NCBI RefSeq assembly: GCF_006516955.1
Contig: NZ_VHLG01000005.1
Coordinates: 1-64,000 of the forward strand
Direction: 5' to 3'
Length of the DNA: 64,000 nt
Source: Martelella alba
GTDB taxonomy: Bacteria; Pseudomonadota; Alphaproteobacteria; Rhizobiales; Rhizobiaceae
The notes beneath the pieces are model-generated. The model had not been told where the DNA came from, did not search any database, and saw nothing but the letters and a program-made list of their open reading frames with translations. A program made the translations under genes and the position numbers. Shown here in pieces: positions 34,319 to 43,580 of the stretch; the stretch's first letter is position 1; each line of letters starts with the position of its first letter.

Positions 34319-35500
34319 TCAGATCAACTGCCCCGCTTCAGCAATTTTGCGTCCGGCCTTGTAGACCGTGCGCTCGCGAGAGCGCCCGGCAACAGCCTCG
34401 GCAACGGAGCCTGCCCTGATAAGCAGGAAATCGGCGGGGGCTCCAATGGCAAGCGCTTCGCTGCGGCCAAGCACAGCACCGGAGGCGGCGGTGACAAGGC
34501 TGAGCGCCAGCGCCAGATCCTCATCGGCACGGAAATCCTGCCGGTCGCAGATGATCCCGGCGCGCTCGATGAGATCGCCATTGCCGAAGGGCGACCAGGC
34601 GTCGCGGATATTGTCGGAGCCGGCGAAGACGCGCACGCCTTCCGCCTGCAATTGTTTGACCGGCGGCATGGATACGGGGCCGGGGCCGTTGGTCATGATC
34701 GAAACATTCGCCTTCGCAAGCAGCGCTGCGGTGCGGGCAAAATCATCGGTCGCCAGTTCGCCAAGGCAGAAGGCGTGACTGACGGCGACCTTGCCTTGAA
34801 GGCCAAGCGCGATGCTGCGCTCGGCAATCTGGCGCAGTTCGAAAGCACCGAGCGCGCCGCCATCATGCAGATGCAGGTCAATACCGATGCCGTGTTTGCC
34901 AGCAATGGCGAAAATGGCATCGAGGTGGCCGGAAATGTCATTGTCGATGCCGGCCGGATCGAGCCCGCCAACGAGATCAGCGCCGGCCTCAATCGCGGCG
35001 TTGAGCAGATCAGCCGTGCCAGGATCGCGGACAATGCCGGACTGCGGGAAGGCGACGGTCTGGATGTCGATGAGGTGCCCGTGGCTCTGCTTCAATGATA
35101 GCACAGCCTCAAGACCGGAAAGCTTTGCCTCGGTGTCGATATCGACATGGCTTCTGACGGCAACCGTCCCCATCGCAGCGATCTGTTCGATCAGCGCGCC
35201 GCCACGCGCTGTGACCGGCAGTGACACCGTGCGGCGCAACTCGCGCTCGGCGGCAATGCGTTTGGCCACCGTATCGCCCGGAATATGCGGGATGAAGGGC
35301 AGGCCGATCAGGGTCTTGTCGAGATGGATATGGCCGTCGACAAGGCCGGGCAGCAGCAGCAGGCCAGCGCCGTCGACCACATTTGCAAGCCCTGCGGCTG
35401 CATTCGGGCCGATGCCGGTGATGACGCCACCGGTGACGACAATGGCCGTCGGCGCGCCGTCGCTGCCGATAAGATTGTCGATGACGAGATCTGTGGCCAT
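34319..35500 (-). CDS. Cytosine-deaminase-like amidohydrolase
   Basis: The 393-aa protein has DGHIHLDKT, AFPQSG, IDLHLHDGG, SHAF and the metal Asp in GSDNIRDAWSPFG. GSDN with WSPFG is closer to authentic cytosine deaminase than its neighbour, but ring specificity cannot be assigned. It lies between its paralog and the questin-oxidase-like gene in the minus-strand run of locus D. Confidence 0.9.
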   Translation of the reverse strand: MATDLVIDNLIGSDGAPTAIVVTGGVITGIGPNAAAGLANVVDGAGLLLLPGLVDGHIHLDKTLIGLPFIPHIPGDTVAKRIAAERELRRTVSLPVTARGGALIEQIAAMGTVAVRSHVDIDTEAKLSGLEAVLSLKQSHGHLIDIQTVAFPQSGIVRDPGTADLLNAAIEAGADLVGGLDPAGIDNDISGHLDAIFAIAGKHGIGIDLHLHDGGALGAFELRQIAERSIALGLQGKVAVSHAFCLGELATDDFARTAALLAKANVSIMTNGPGPVSMPPVKQLQAEGVRVFAGSDNIRDAWSPFGNGDLIERAGIICDRQDFRADEDLALALSLVTAASGAVLGRSEALAIGAPADFLLIRAGSVAEAVAGRSRERTVYKAGRKIAEAGQLI

Positions 35501-35522
35501 GCCGTCCCCCTTTATGTGTCTG

Positions 35523-36554
35523 TCAGTCGATCAGCTTCAGCCGTTTGGCGGCGGCAACGCGATAGAGCCGGTCGCCGCCCCAGGCCTTCTGTTCCTCCTG
35601 GGCGGAGAATGTCAGGCTTATATCATGCTCATCGTAAGATGCGATTGCCGCAGTGCGGATTTCCGGCCAGTCCGGGCAGGGGAGATTGCGCATGGTCTCT
35701 ACCGCGTCGGTATCGGGAAATTGGGGGAAGCCGATTTTCGGCATCAGCGAGGCGATAACCTGCCAGAAAGCACGGTAGAGCGGTTGCTTGTCGTCCTCGT
35801 TTACATGCCAGGTGACGAGACGCATCCAGTGCATGCCGGTGAGGGCATGAAGGGCGGAGAAATCGAGCGTTGCAGCGAAGGCGACGAGCGAGACTGCCGT
35901 CATCTGCCGCACTGTGTCGGGCCGAAAGATCAGCCGGTCAATCACCGGCGCGAAACCGTCAAGGGCGGCAACGGCGCGGATATTGTGCCAGAGAAGATCT
36001 GTCTCGGTCTTGTAATCGTGAATGCCGGGAATATCGGCAATCGCGGCCAGCACGGCGGCTGGATCTTCCGTGTCGCCTGCAAAGCGGCCCGGGCCGGGCA
36101 GGGGTAGATAGGTCGTCGCCCAGTAGCCGAGTGCATGGCCGACCTCGCGGGCATCATTCTTGAGCACGCCATAGGCAAGCCGCATCAGCGGATGGGTGGC
36201 GCTTGCAGCCAGACCCTGCGTCATCACCGGTAGATAGCTGCGGATTGCCCGGTCGATACCAAGCCGCTGAACCTCTCCGACGAAAAAGCCGCGATAATCA
36301 GCCTCTCGTGTTCTCTCTCCCAGTGCATCGGTCCAGTTATAGGGATCAATGGCCGCGACCGGTTCCGGGATTGGCGGCACTTTATGGCTTTCGCGATAGG
36401 CCTCGTACCATTCGTCAAGGCGCTCAGGCGTTGCGCCCAGCCGGTCAAGCGCGATCAGTACCATCGGCACATGATTGGCGAGCAGGTAGGGAAATTCGAC
36501 GCTTCCCGTCTGGGCTTTGGCAAGAACCGTGTCGAGCGATAGGGGCGTGGTCAT
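35523..36554 (-). CDS. Questin-oxidase-like protein (DUF4243)
   Basis: The 343-aa protein matches the questin oxidase / AflY group, recognised by NHVPMVLIALDRLGA near residue 27 and HALTGMHWMRLVTWHV near residue 240. In fungi such proteins take part in Baeyer-Villiger-type ring opening of anthraquinones; bacterial members are uncharacterised. No cofactor motif is visible. It lies directly downstream of a flavin-monooxygenase-like gene, and the pair could open a ring before the amidohydrolases act. Confidence 0.75.
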   Translation of the reverse strand: MTTPLSLDTVLAKAQTGSVEFPYLLANHVPMVLIALDRLGATPERLDEWYEAYRESHKVPPIPEPVAAIDPYNWTDALGERTREADYRGFFVGEVQRLGIDRAIRSYLPVMTQGLAASATHPLMRLAYGVLKNDAREVGHALGYWATTYLPLPGPGRFAGDTEDPAAVLAAIADIPGIHDYKTETDLLWHNIRAVAALDGFAPVIDRLIFRPDTVRQMTAVSLVAFAATLDFSALHALTGMHWMRLVTWHVNEDDKQPLYRAFWQVIASLMPKIGFPQFPDTDAVETMRNLPCPDWPEIRTAAIASYDEHDISLTFSAQEEQKAWGGDRLYRVAAAKRLKLID

Positions 36555-36571
36555 GTCAGTCTCCTCCCGCC

Positions 36572-37993
36572 TCAGGCGGAAATCTTGTCGCGCGGATCAA
36601 AATGCAGCTCGCTATAATTGGCAAACTCGTCCTGCAACCGGTCGCTTTCCTGCAAAAACAGTGCTTGAGTCAAACCGTCGGCGATGCGGGCAATCCCGTA
36701 TTTTACCCCGGTGATCCCGTTGCTGACCGGACCGAGGCTCGGTACGGCGCCGCCGTTGAAGATATGGACGCGGCGCACCCACTGGTCCGTTGTGCTCTTC
36801 GGGGTTAGCTCGAAACCATGGCCAAGATAGGGGAAGGGGCCGATGGCGGGGGCTTCCTCGATGACTTCTGCCGTGAACCGGTCCTCCCAGCGCAGAAAGC
36901 GGCCTTCAAGGGCTGCAAGCTCCGGGCGCAGGGTAAAGTCTACTGCATAGCCGGTGCCGAGCAAAATGTGATCGATGACATGCGCGCCGCTGACCGTGGT
37001 AACGGCAAGCCGGTCGCCCTTGATGATCATGGACTTAATGCCGCTGGCAAATTCCATTCTGAACTGCGGATAGGCACATGCGCGGTCAAACTGATCCTGC
37101 GTTGGCGGCACTTTAAGGGCGAAGAAGCTCTTGGTAAAACGCCACTTTTCGTCATCCGACAGCGATGCGTAGTGGCCGAGATAGCCGGGAAAATTGGTCC
37201 ATGCCAGCGCTTCGGTGCGTGCCAGGCTTTTGGCGCGGGCCACCATGGTCACGCTTTTTGCGCCTTTCTCCAGCGCCCGGACGGCCCAGTCAAAACTTGA
37301 TGTCGCCGAGCCGAGCACGATCACATCCTTATCCGCAAGGTGGCTGTCATCAGCCTCTTCAGCGCTGTGGGTCCAGAACTGTCTCGGCAGTGCTGCGATA
37401 TCGGCCGGGATCAGCGGGCCGCCACAGCCATCGGTGCCATTGGCGAGGATCAAGTGGCGGCAGGTGATCTCCTTTGGAAGCGATGTATTGCCCGAAAGCG
37501 AAAGGCGCACGCCGTCTTCGCCTTCGGCAACGGCCTCCAGCCGGGTCTCGTTATGGATTTCGACGTCGATCGCATCGCGGAACCACAACATGTAGTTCAT
37601 CCAGTCGGGCCGGGCGATCTTTTCGATCCCGGCAAAACTGTCGGCGCCATAGACGGTTTCATACCAGGCACGCGGCGAGAGGCTCGGAATGCCGAAATCG
37701 GGGCCGGCCAGCGTCTTCGGCGAGCGCAGCGTCTTCATCCGGGCAGAGGTGATCCACGGCCCCTCGCGCCCTGTCACGCTCTGGTCTATGACGATGACCC
37801 CGCCAATGCCGCGCCGCTTCAGCGCAAAGGCTGCGGAAAGCCCGTTCAGTCCTGCGCCGACGATGACGACATTATAGCGGTTATCCGCTTGCGGTTTTTC
37901 CAGCCAGACCGGCGCCATGCCCTCAATACATTCGATCTCATAGGTGGCGCGTGATTTCAGCGCGGCAAGCCGTGTCCTCAGGTCTTCGCTCAT
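36572..37993 (-). CDS. FAD/NAD(P)-binding monooxygenase-like protein
   Basis: The 473-aa protein has a first Rossmann motif VVIVGAGLNGLSAAFALKRRG near residue 42 (FAD) and a second VIVLGSATSSFDWAV near residue 225 (NADPH), as in flavin-containing and Baeyer-Villiger monooxygenases. The strict BVMO fingerprint is not seen. It is first in the run 37993-33066 and divergent from the sugar importer; 240 bases of AT-rich DNA lie between. Confidence 0.85.
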   Translation of the reverse strand: MSEDLRTRLAALKSRATYEIECIEGMAPVWLEKPQADNRYNVVIVGAGLNGLSAAFALKRRGIGGVIVIDQSVTGREGPWITSARMKTLRSPKTLAGPDFGIPSLSPRAWYETVYGADSFAGIEKIARPDWMNYMLWFRDAIDVEIHNETRLEAVAEGEDGVRLSLSGNTSLPKEITCRHLILANGTDGCGGPLIPADIAALPRQFWTHSAEEADDSHLADKDVIVLGSATSSFDWAVRALEKGAKSVTMVARAKSLARTEALAWTNFPGYLGHYASLSDDEKWRFTKSFFALKVPPTQDQFDRACAYPQFRMEFASGIKSMIIKGDRLAVTTVSGAHVIDHILLGTGYAVDFTLRPELAALEGRFLRWEDRFTAEVIEEAPAIGPFPYLGHGFELTPKSTTDQWVRRVHIFNGGAVPSLGPVSNGITGVKYGIARIADGLTQALFLQESDRLQDEFANYSELHFDPRDKISA

Positions 37994-38140
37994 GGCTGAA
38001 AATCCTGTGGCGGGAAAAACATGCGCATTCTTTGGTCCGATCGGAGAATTGATTAAAGCTAAGGCAGAAAAGCGGGTTTCTGTCTCAAATTTGGGCGATA
38101 ATGTTCTATTTTGTGATTTTTTACCGCAATTGAATTTTTG

Positions 38141-38178
38141 TCAAGTGCGCTTGAGTGCGTTTTTGTTTGATGTATAGT
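38141..38178 (+). promoter_or_regulatory. Promoter with overlapping palindromic operator, sugar importer
   Basis: TTGAGT (38151-38156) and TATAGT (38173-38178), 16 bases apart. The -35 overlaps the palindrome TCAAG-N4-CTTGA (38141-38154), so repression by a dimeric regulator is likely. Confidence 0.55.
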
Positions 38179-38233
38179 GATATCGATCAAGTCGCCAGGT
38201 CGGGCGTCTTAAGGTCGTAAAAAGGGGAACAGA

Positions 38234-39499
38234 ATGAAACTTGCATCCGCAGCAGCACTGACCGCGCTCTTGCTCGGTTCCACCGCCCTTGCCCAGGACA
38301 AGCCACTTGATGGCGTGACCCTGACGCTCGCGTCTCAAAATGACCAGTTTGCCGCGGTGATCGCGGATCTGGCGCCGAAATTCGAAGAGGAGACCGGCGC
38401 CAAGCTGAATGTCGATATTCTCGACTATGGCTCGCTTCTGACCAAGACGACGGCGGATTATATCGGCGATACGGCTGGTTATGATCTCGTCACCATGGAT
38501 ATCGTCTGGGCCGGTGAATATGCCGAGAATGGCTATTCTGTCGATCTGACCGATCTGATCAAGCGCGATGCCGCCGAGATCGATGTTGACGACATCTATC
38601 CCAATCTGATGATGGGGCTCGGTAATTTCGACGGCAAGCAGGTCGCCTTTCCGTTTGCAGGCTATGCCAATGTCCTTGCCTATAACAAGACCATGTTTGA
38701 TGCGGCAGGCCTGACGGCGCCAACGACGATGGAAGAGTTCGTTGCCGACGCCAAGACGCTCACCGATCCGGAAAAGGGCGTTTACGGCTTCGTTGCCAAT
38801 GGCCAGAAGGGCCCGGCGGTCGCGCAGGACTGGATGCAGTATAATACCGAAATGGGCGGTTCGATCATGGGTGCCGACGGCAAGCCGGCGCTCAATTCGG
38901 ATGCCAATGTTCAGAGCCTGACGGTCTATGCCGATCTGTTCAAGACCGCAGCACCGCCCGGCGCTGCCAATTATGACTGGGGCGGCCGTGAGGAAAGCTT
39001 CCGTCAGGGTGTTGCCGCCCAGATGCAGACCTGGTCGGTCGGCGCGCCGGGCTATTACAATCCCGACATGTCCAAGATCGTTGATGACGTTGCCATCACC
39101 GTTGCGCCACATGGCGAAAATGTTCCGCCAGCCTATGGTATCGGCGGCTGGGGCATGGCGATCAATGCCGATATTTCGCCCGAGCAGCAGGAAGCCGCCT
39201 GGACCTTCATCAAATGGCTGACGAGCCCGGCGGTCCACAAGGAGTTCAATCTCATGGGCGCGGGTAGCTTCCTGCGCAAAAGCGAGATGACCGACCCGGA
39301 TCTGCTGGCGAAATTCCCCTTCCTGCCGGTTGTCGCCGAAACTTTCGAGAAGGGTGATTACAATTATCGCCCGCGTATCCCGGAATATCCGCAGATCCAG
39401 GATATTCTCGGTACGGCCGTCAACGATGTTCTGGTCGGCAATGCCGATCCGCAGGAAGCGCTGGATGCCGCGCAGAAGGAAGCCGAAGATCTGTTCTGA
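38234..39499 (+). CDS. Extracellular solute-binding protein, CUT1 sugar importer
   Basis: The 421-aa protein has a Sec signal (MKLASAAALTALLLGS, cleavage near TALAQ) and the family 1 solute-binding fold (LAPKFEEETGAKLNVDILDYG, IGGWGMAINAD). It delivers a carbohydrate or polyol to the two permeases encoded next. A near-perfect stem-loop at 39525 follows the stop, which often protects the abundant binding-protein message. Confidence 0.9.
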   Translation: MKLASAAALTALLLGSTALAQDKPLDGVTLTLASQNDQFAAVIADLAPKFEEETGAKLNVDILDYGSLLTKTTADYIGDTAGYDLVTMDIVWAGEYAENGYSVDLTDLIKRDAAEIDVDDIYPNLMMGLGNFDGKQVAFPFAGYANVLAYNKTMFDAAGLTAPTTMEEFVADAKTLTDPEKGVYGFVANGQKGPAVAQDWMQYNTEMGGSIMGADGKPALNSDANVQSLTVYADLFKTAAPPGAANYDWGGREESFRQGVAAQMQTWSVGAPGYYNPDMSKIVDDVAITVAPHGENVPPAYGIGGWGMAINADISPEQQEAAWTFIKWLTSPAVHKEFNLMGAGSFLRKSEMTDPDLLAKFPFLPVVAETFEKGDYNYRPRIPEYPQIQDILGTAVNDVLVGNADPQEALDAAQKEAEDLF

Positions 39500-39524
39500 C
39501 CGGCGTCTCCTGATGTTGTGAATT

Positions 39525-39551
39525 GCCCGGTGGCTGTCATTGCCGCCGGGC
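39525..39551 (+). promoter_or_regulatory. Intra-operon stem-loop after the binding-protein gene
   Basis: GCCCGGTGGC and GCCGCCGGGC (39525-39534, 39542-39551) pair over 10 bp with one G-U and a 7-base loop. There is no T-run, so it is a message-stabilising or partial-termination element. Confidence 0.6.
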
Positions 39552-39588
39552 ATACTGATCCCGAATGTGAACTGACCGGAAATATCCC

Positions 39589-40533
39589 GTGAGCGCAGCT
39601 GTCTATGAAACCGCCGAGACACTGATCGTGCCGAAAGGCATGTCCTTTGCCAGCCGAAGGCGGCTTTTCCTTCTCGCCATGGCTCTGCCGGTCATCGTCT
39701 ATGTGCTGGTCGTTGGTGTCTGGCCGCTGGCGCAGGGCATCTTCTATTCGCTTTATGATTATAATCTCATCCGCCCGAAGCGAACCAAATTTGTCGGGCT
39801 GGAAAATTACGTTGAAATCCTGACCGACCGAACATCGCGGCAGGCGCTGATCAATACGGCGCTGTTTACGCTCGGCTCGGTGTTTTTCGAACTGGTGCTT
39901 GGCTTCATTCTGGCGCTGGCGCTGTGGAAGGATGATCGCTTCAACCGCATCGTGCTGGCGTTGATCCTCGTTCCGGTGACGATCACGCCGCTGGTGGTCG
40001 GACTGATCTTCAAGGGGCTTTTAGCCTCCGATTACGGCATGATCGGTTATTATCTGGCAAAATGGGGGCTGACGGATCCGCGCGGACTGTTTGCCGATAC
40101 CCATGCGGCACTCGCAACCTTGATCTTCGTCGATGTCTGGGAGTGGACGCCGCTGGTCACGCTGATCCTGCTGGCCGGTCTGAAAGCGCTGCCCGGTGAT
40201 ATCCTCGAAGCGGCCTCCGTTGATGGCGCGACGGGTCTGCAGAAACTGCGCATCATCGTGCTGCCGCTGATGCTGCCGGCAGTGCTGCTGGCGCTGATCC
40301 TGAGGACGGTTGATGCTTTCCGTGTGTTCGACAGCGTTTATGTCACCACTGGCGGCGGGCCGGGCAATGCGACCAATACGCTGATGCTGCATGCGGTGAA
40401 GCAGGGGCTGGAATTCTTCAATATCGGCTATGCCTCGGCGATTGCCAATCTCACCCTTCTCATCATCGCCGTGATTGCCACCGTCTTTTCCGTGACAATC
40501 CGCTATGCCGACCGGAGGGCCAACGGACGATGA
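39589..40533 (+). CDS. Sugar ABC transporter permease (MalF-like)
   Basis: A 314-aa CUT1 permease with about six membrane helices and the loop EAASVDGATGLQKLRIIVLPLMLP. Translation appears to begin at a GTG (39589) with GGAAAT upstream; a cytosolic tail of about 25 residues precedes the first helix. The stop overlaps the next permease by 4 bases. Confidence 0.9.
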   Translation: MSAAVYETAETLIVPKGMSFASRRRLFLLAMALPVIVYVLVVGVWPLAQGIFYSLYDYNLIRPKRTKFVGLENYVEILTDRTSRQALINTALFTLGSVFFELVLGFILALALWKDDRFNRIVLALILVPVTITPLVVGLIFKGLLASDYGMIGYYLAKWGLTDPRGLFADTHAALATLIFVDVWEWTPLVTLILLAGLKALPGDILEAASVDGATGLQKLRIIVLPLMLPAVLLALILRTVDAFRVFDSVYVTTGGGPGNATNTLMLHAVKQGLEFFNIGYASAIANLTLLIIAVIATVFSVTIRYADRRANGR

Positions 40534-41348
40534 ACCGCACCGCCTATCTCGATCTTGCCCGCCGGGCCTTTCTGGTTGCCATGCTTGCCTTCTTTCTGCT
40601 GCCCTTCCTGTGGCTGGCGACGACGGCCTACAAGCCTTCCGGCGACATTTTCTCCATTCCGCCGCGCTTCACCTTCTCGCCGACGCTGGATCAGTTCCGC
40701 ACCGTCTTCCGGCTGTTCGATGTCTGGAACCTGCTGAAATCGAGTGTCATCATTGCCGCTGGTTCGGTGATCCTGTCGCTGCTGCTCGGCGTTCCGGCCG
40801 GCTATGCGCTGGCGCGCTCCAAAAGCCGTTTCGCCATGGCGACGGCCTATTTCCTCATGGCGATCCGGATGATCCCGTCGGTAGCGGCACTGATCCCGTT
40901 TTACATGATGATGCGCGATGTCGGGCTGCTGGGCACCTGGATGGCGGTCATCCTGATCAACTCCATGCTCAATGCCGCCTTTGTCACCTGGATGATGTTT
41001 TCTTATTTCCGCGGTCTGCCGAAGGAGCTGGAGGAGGCGGCGCTCACCGATGGCTGCCGCCAGATCGGTGCTTTCTTCAAGGTCGCGCTGCCTGCTGTCA
41101 GGGCCGGCATCATTGCCTGCGTGCTGTTCTGTCTGATGTTTTCCTGGAATGATTTTCTTTATCCGATGTTCCTGACCAAGCTCGACACCAAGCCGCTCTC
41201 CGTGGCGCTGCTGTCGGCCTATGGCACAAAGGATATCACCTGGGGAACGCTTGGAGCGCTCGCCCACTTCTCCACCATCCCGATCGTCATCGTGGTGCTG
41301 TTTCTCAACCGCTATTTCGTGCAGGGGCTCACCAAGGGCATTCACTGA
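40530..41348 (+). CDS. Sugar ABC transporter permease (MalG-like)
   Basis: The 272-aa partner permease, with the loop EEAALTDGCRQIGAFFKVALP and the MalG-type ending VQGLTKGIH. It pairs with the MalF-like subunit. The operon ends here and the ATPase gene follows convergently on the other strand. Confidence 0.92.
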   Translation: MNRTAYLDLARRAFLVAMLAFFLLPFLWLATTAYKPSGDIFSIPPRFTFSPTLDQFRTVFRLFDVWNLLKSSVIIAAGSVILSLLLGVPAGYALARSKSRFAMATAYFLMAIRMIPSVAALIPFYMMMRDVGLLGTWMAVILINSMLNAAFVTWMMFSYFRGLPKELEEAALTDGCRQIGAFFKVALPAVRAGIIACVLFCLMFSWNDFLYPMFLTKLDTKPLSVALLSAYGTKDITWGTLGALAHFSTIPIVIVVLFLNRYFVQGLTKGIH

Positions 41349-41380
41349 AGCGCGGGTCATTTTTGGGCGACCGCGCGGTG

Positions 41381-42550
41381 TCAGTCCCGGATCGCGTCTT
41401 CCGTTGTGGCATCGAAGACATGGATGCGGCTCGCCTCGACGGAAAGATTGATGATCTCCCCGGCCTTTACCTTGATCTGACCATCCAGCACGACGCGCAG
41501 GCGCGGGGCGGAGATGGCACCGTCTTCGGCATCATCGTCGGAGATGGCTTTCAGATTGTCGTCGGCAGTGCCGATATCGATATGGACCAGCAGCGTGGCG
41601 CCCAGATCCTCGACGAAGACGACCTCGCCGGTGATGGTGTTGACCGAGACATCCGGGTGATCGACAGGTGTGAAGATCTCCGGGCGGAGCCCGAGCACAA
41701 CCTTGCGGTCAAGCCCGCGTGCGAGACCGGGGCGGGCGTCGACATCGGCGACATCGAAGACGAAATCGAAGGGGCCGACCTTGGCGATCACATCGTGACC
41801 GGCCTCGATCAGCTCGGCGCTCATGAAATTCATCGATGGCGCGCCGATGAAGCCCGCGACGAAGAGATTGGCGGGTGTGTCATAAAGTGCGCGCGGGGTG
41901 TCAAGCTGCTGCAATACGCCATGGCGCATCACCGCCACGCGGTCGCCCATGGTCATCGCCTCGACCTGGTCATGGGTCACGTAGACGGTGGTGATGCCGG
42001 TCATCTTCTGCAGCCGGGCGATCTCGGTGCGCATCTGACCGCGCAACCGCGCATCAAGATTGGAGAGCGGTTCATCCATCAGGAAGGCCTTGGGATTGCG
42101 CACCAGTGCGCGGCCCATGGCAACACGCTGTCGCTGGCCGCCGGAAAGCTGGCCGGGCTTGCGGTTCAGATGTTCCGAAAGCTCCAGCAGTTCGGCCGTT
42201 TGGCGGACTTTATCCGCAAGTGCCTTCTTTTCGGCGCCGCGTACGCGCAGGCCAAAACCGATATTCTCCTCGACGCTTAAATGCGGATAGAGCGCATAGG
42301 ACTGGAACACCATGGCGATGTCGCGGTCGCGGGGGCTGAGATTATTGGCGACCACGCCGTCGATGATCAGTTCGCCATCGGTAATGTCCTCAAGACCGGC
42401 AATCATACGCAGCGCCGTGGATTTGCCGCAGCCCGACGGACCGACAAGCACGAGGAATTCCCCGTCCTCGATGTTGAGATTAAGGTTGTCGATGGCGGCA
42501 AAACCATCCGGATAACGCTTGCCGATCTTGTTGAAGCGAATGGCTGCCAT
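41381..42550 (-). CDS. Sugar ABC transporter ATPase (UgpC/MalK-like)
   Basis: The 389-aa ATPase has Walker [10 protein letters not shown], signature [15 protein letters not shown], Walker [14 protein letters not shown], switch His in VTHDQVEA, and a C-terminal regulatory OB domain (from about residue 235). It is encoded opposite to its permeases, downstream of the SDR gene by 51 bases, so importer parts are expressed from two promoters. Confidence 0.93.
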   Translation of the reverse strand: MAAIRFNKIGKRYPDGFAAIDNLNLNIEDGEFLVLVGPSGCGKSTALRMIAGLEDITDGELIIDGVVANNLSPRDRDIAMVFQSYALYPHLSVEENIGFGLRVRGAEKKALADKVRQTAELLELSEHLNRKPGQLSGGQRQRVAMGRALVRNPKAFLMDEPLSNLDARLRGQMRTEIARLQKMTGITTVYVTHDQVEAMTMGDRVAVMRHGVLQQLDTPRALYDTPANLFVAGFIGAPSMNFMSAELIEAGHDVIAKVGPFDFVFDVADVDARPGLARGLDRKVVLGLRPEIFTPVDHPDVSVNTITGEVVFVEDLGATLLVHIDIGTADDNLKAISDDDAEDGAISAPRLRVVLDGQIKVKAGEIINLSVEASRIHVFDATTEDAIRD

Positions 42551-42601
42551 GGTCTGGTTCCCGTATGGTCTAAATTAAGTCGTCAGGCGGCTGTTGCCGT
42601 G

Positions 42602-43381
42602 TCAGGTCATGTAGACGCCGCCGGTGACGTTGACGCCCTGTCCGGTCATGAAGGCTGCCGAGTCCGAGGCAAGGAATATGGCGACCTTTGCGACATCTTC
42701 CGGCGTTTCGATCCGCCCGAGCGGCGTCTGCGAAATATAGTCGGCAATCACCGCATCAGGCGTCATGCCGCGCAGCTTTGCCTCCCACTGGACCTCTCGA
42801 TCCTGCATCGAGGTCTTGACGAAGCCGGGGCAGACTGCGTTGACGCGGATGCCGTCACCGGCAAGCTCGCGGGCCAGCGCCTGGGTCCAGCCGAGCACAG
42901 CGAATTTGCTGGCCGAATAATGCGCCAGAAGCGGTGCGCCGACCTTGGCGGCAAGCGATGCGGTGTTGACGATCACGCCGGAGCCTTTCGCCTTGAAACG
43001 GCGGGCGGCGATCTGGTTGGTGAGGAAAATGCCGCGCGTGTTGACGTCGAAGTTGAAATCCCATTCCTCGTCGGTCAGCTCCAGTGCCGGGTTCATGGTC
43101 GAAACACCGGCATTGGCGAAGAGAATGTCGAGCCCGCCGAGCTTTTCTTCGGCTTCAGCAAAGGCCTTTTCCACCGAGGCGCGCTTGCGCACATCAATTT
43201 CCACCGCAAAGCCGTCAACTGCGGCGGCGGCCTTTTCGGCGGCTTCCAGATTGAGGTCGCAAATGGCAACGGTGACGCCCTGCCGGGCAATCGCTTCAAC
43301 CAGTGCCCGGCCAATACCGGTCGCGCCTCCGGTGACGATCGCCTTTTTGCCCTTCAGTTCGGGAAAGGTCGGATGGTTCAT
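42602..43381 (-). CDS. Short-chain dehydrogenase/reductase
   Basis: The 259-aa SDR has TGGATGIGRALVEA (cofactor binding), NAGV, and the active site Ser with YSASK. Strand-end acidic residue in CDLN suggests NAD preference. ATG 43381 has GGGGAA 7 bases upstream. It likely oxidises the imported sugar or polyol. Divergent from the DeoR gene with a repeated operator between them. Confidence 0.9.
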   Translation of the reverse strand: MNHPTFPELKGKKAIVTGGATGIGRALVEAIARQGVTVAICDLNLEAAEKAAAAVDGFAVEIDVRKRASVEKAFAEAEEKLGGLDILFANAGVSTMNPALELTDEEWDFNFDVNTRGIFLTNQIAARRFKAKGSGVIVNTASLAAKVGAPLLAHYSASKFAVLGWTQALARELAGDGIRVNAVCPGFVKTSMQDREVQWEAKLRGMTPDAVIADYISQTPLGRIETPEDVAKVAIFLASDSAAFMTGQGVNVTGGVYMT

Positions 43382-43400
43382 TCTGTTGTTCCCCAATTTG

Positions 43401-43468
43401 TTTTGTTCGATCATATATCAACAAAAACATACACAACAAGAGAAAATAATGTTTGATTTTGTTCGATC
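43401..43468. promoter_or_regulatory. Repeated DeoR-type operator candidate
   Basis: TTTTGTTCGATC occurs exactly at 43401-43412 and 43457-43468, 56 bases apart, in the AT-rich region between the divergent SDR and DeoR genes. Two identical sites in phase suggest looping by the adjacent DeoR repressor. Confidence 0.6.
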
Positions 43469-43580
43469 GCGCGTTTAAGCAGAAAGAGCAAGGTGGCTGC
43501 CTCATCATCGCATGAGGCTTTTGAAATCGCGCATTTACGGTGTGGGCCGGGCATGCGCTCCAGGTTAGGCGAGGGAACGC

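Noticed and set aside
38141-39622. 493-codon minus-strand open frame
   Set aside because: Antisense to the sugar-binding protein gene and runs through its promoter.
42281-43456. 391-codon plus-strand open frame
   Set aside because: Antisense to the ATPase N-terminus and SDR; no domain.
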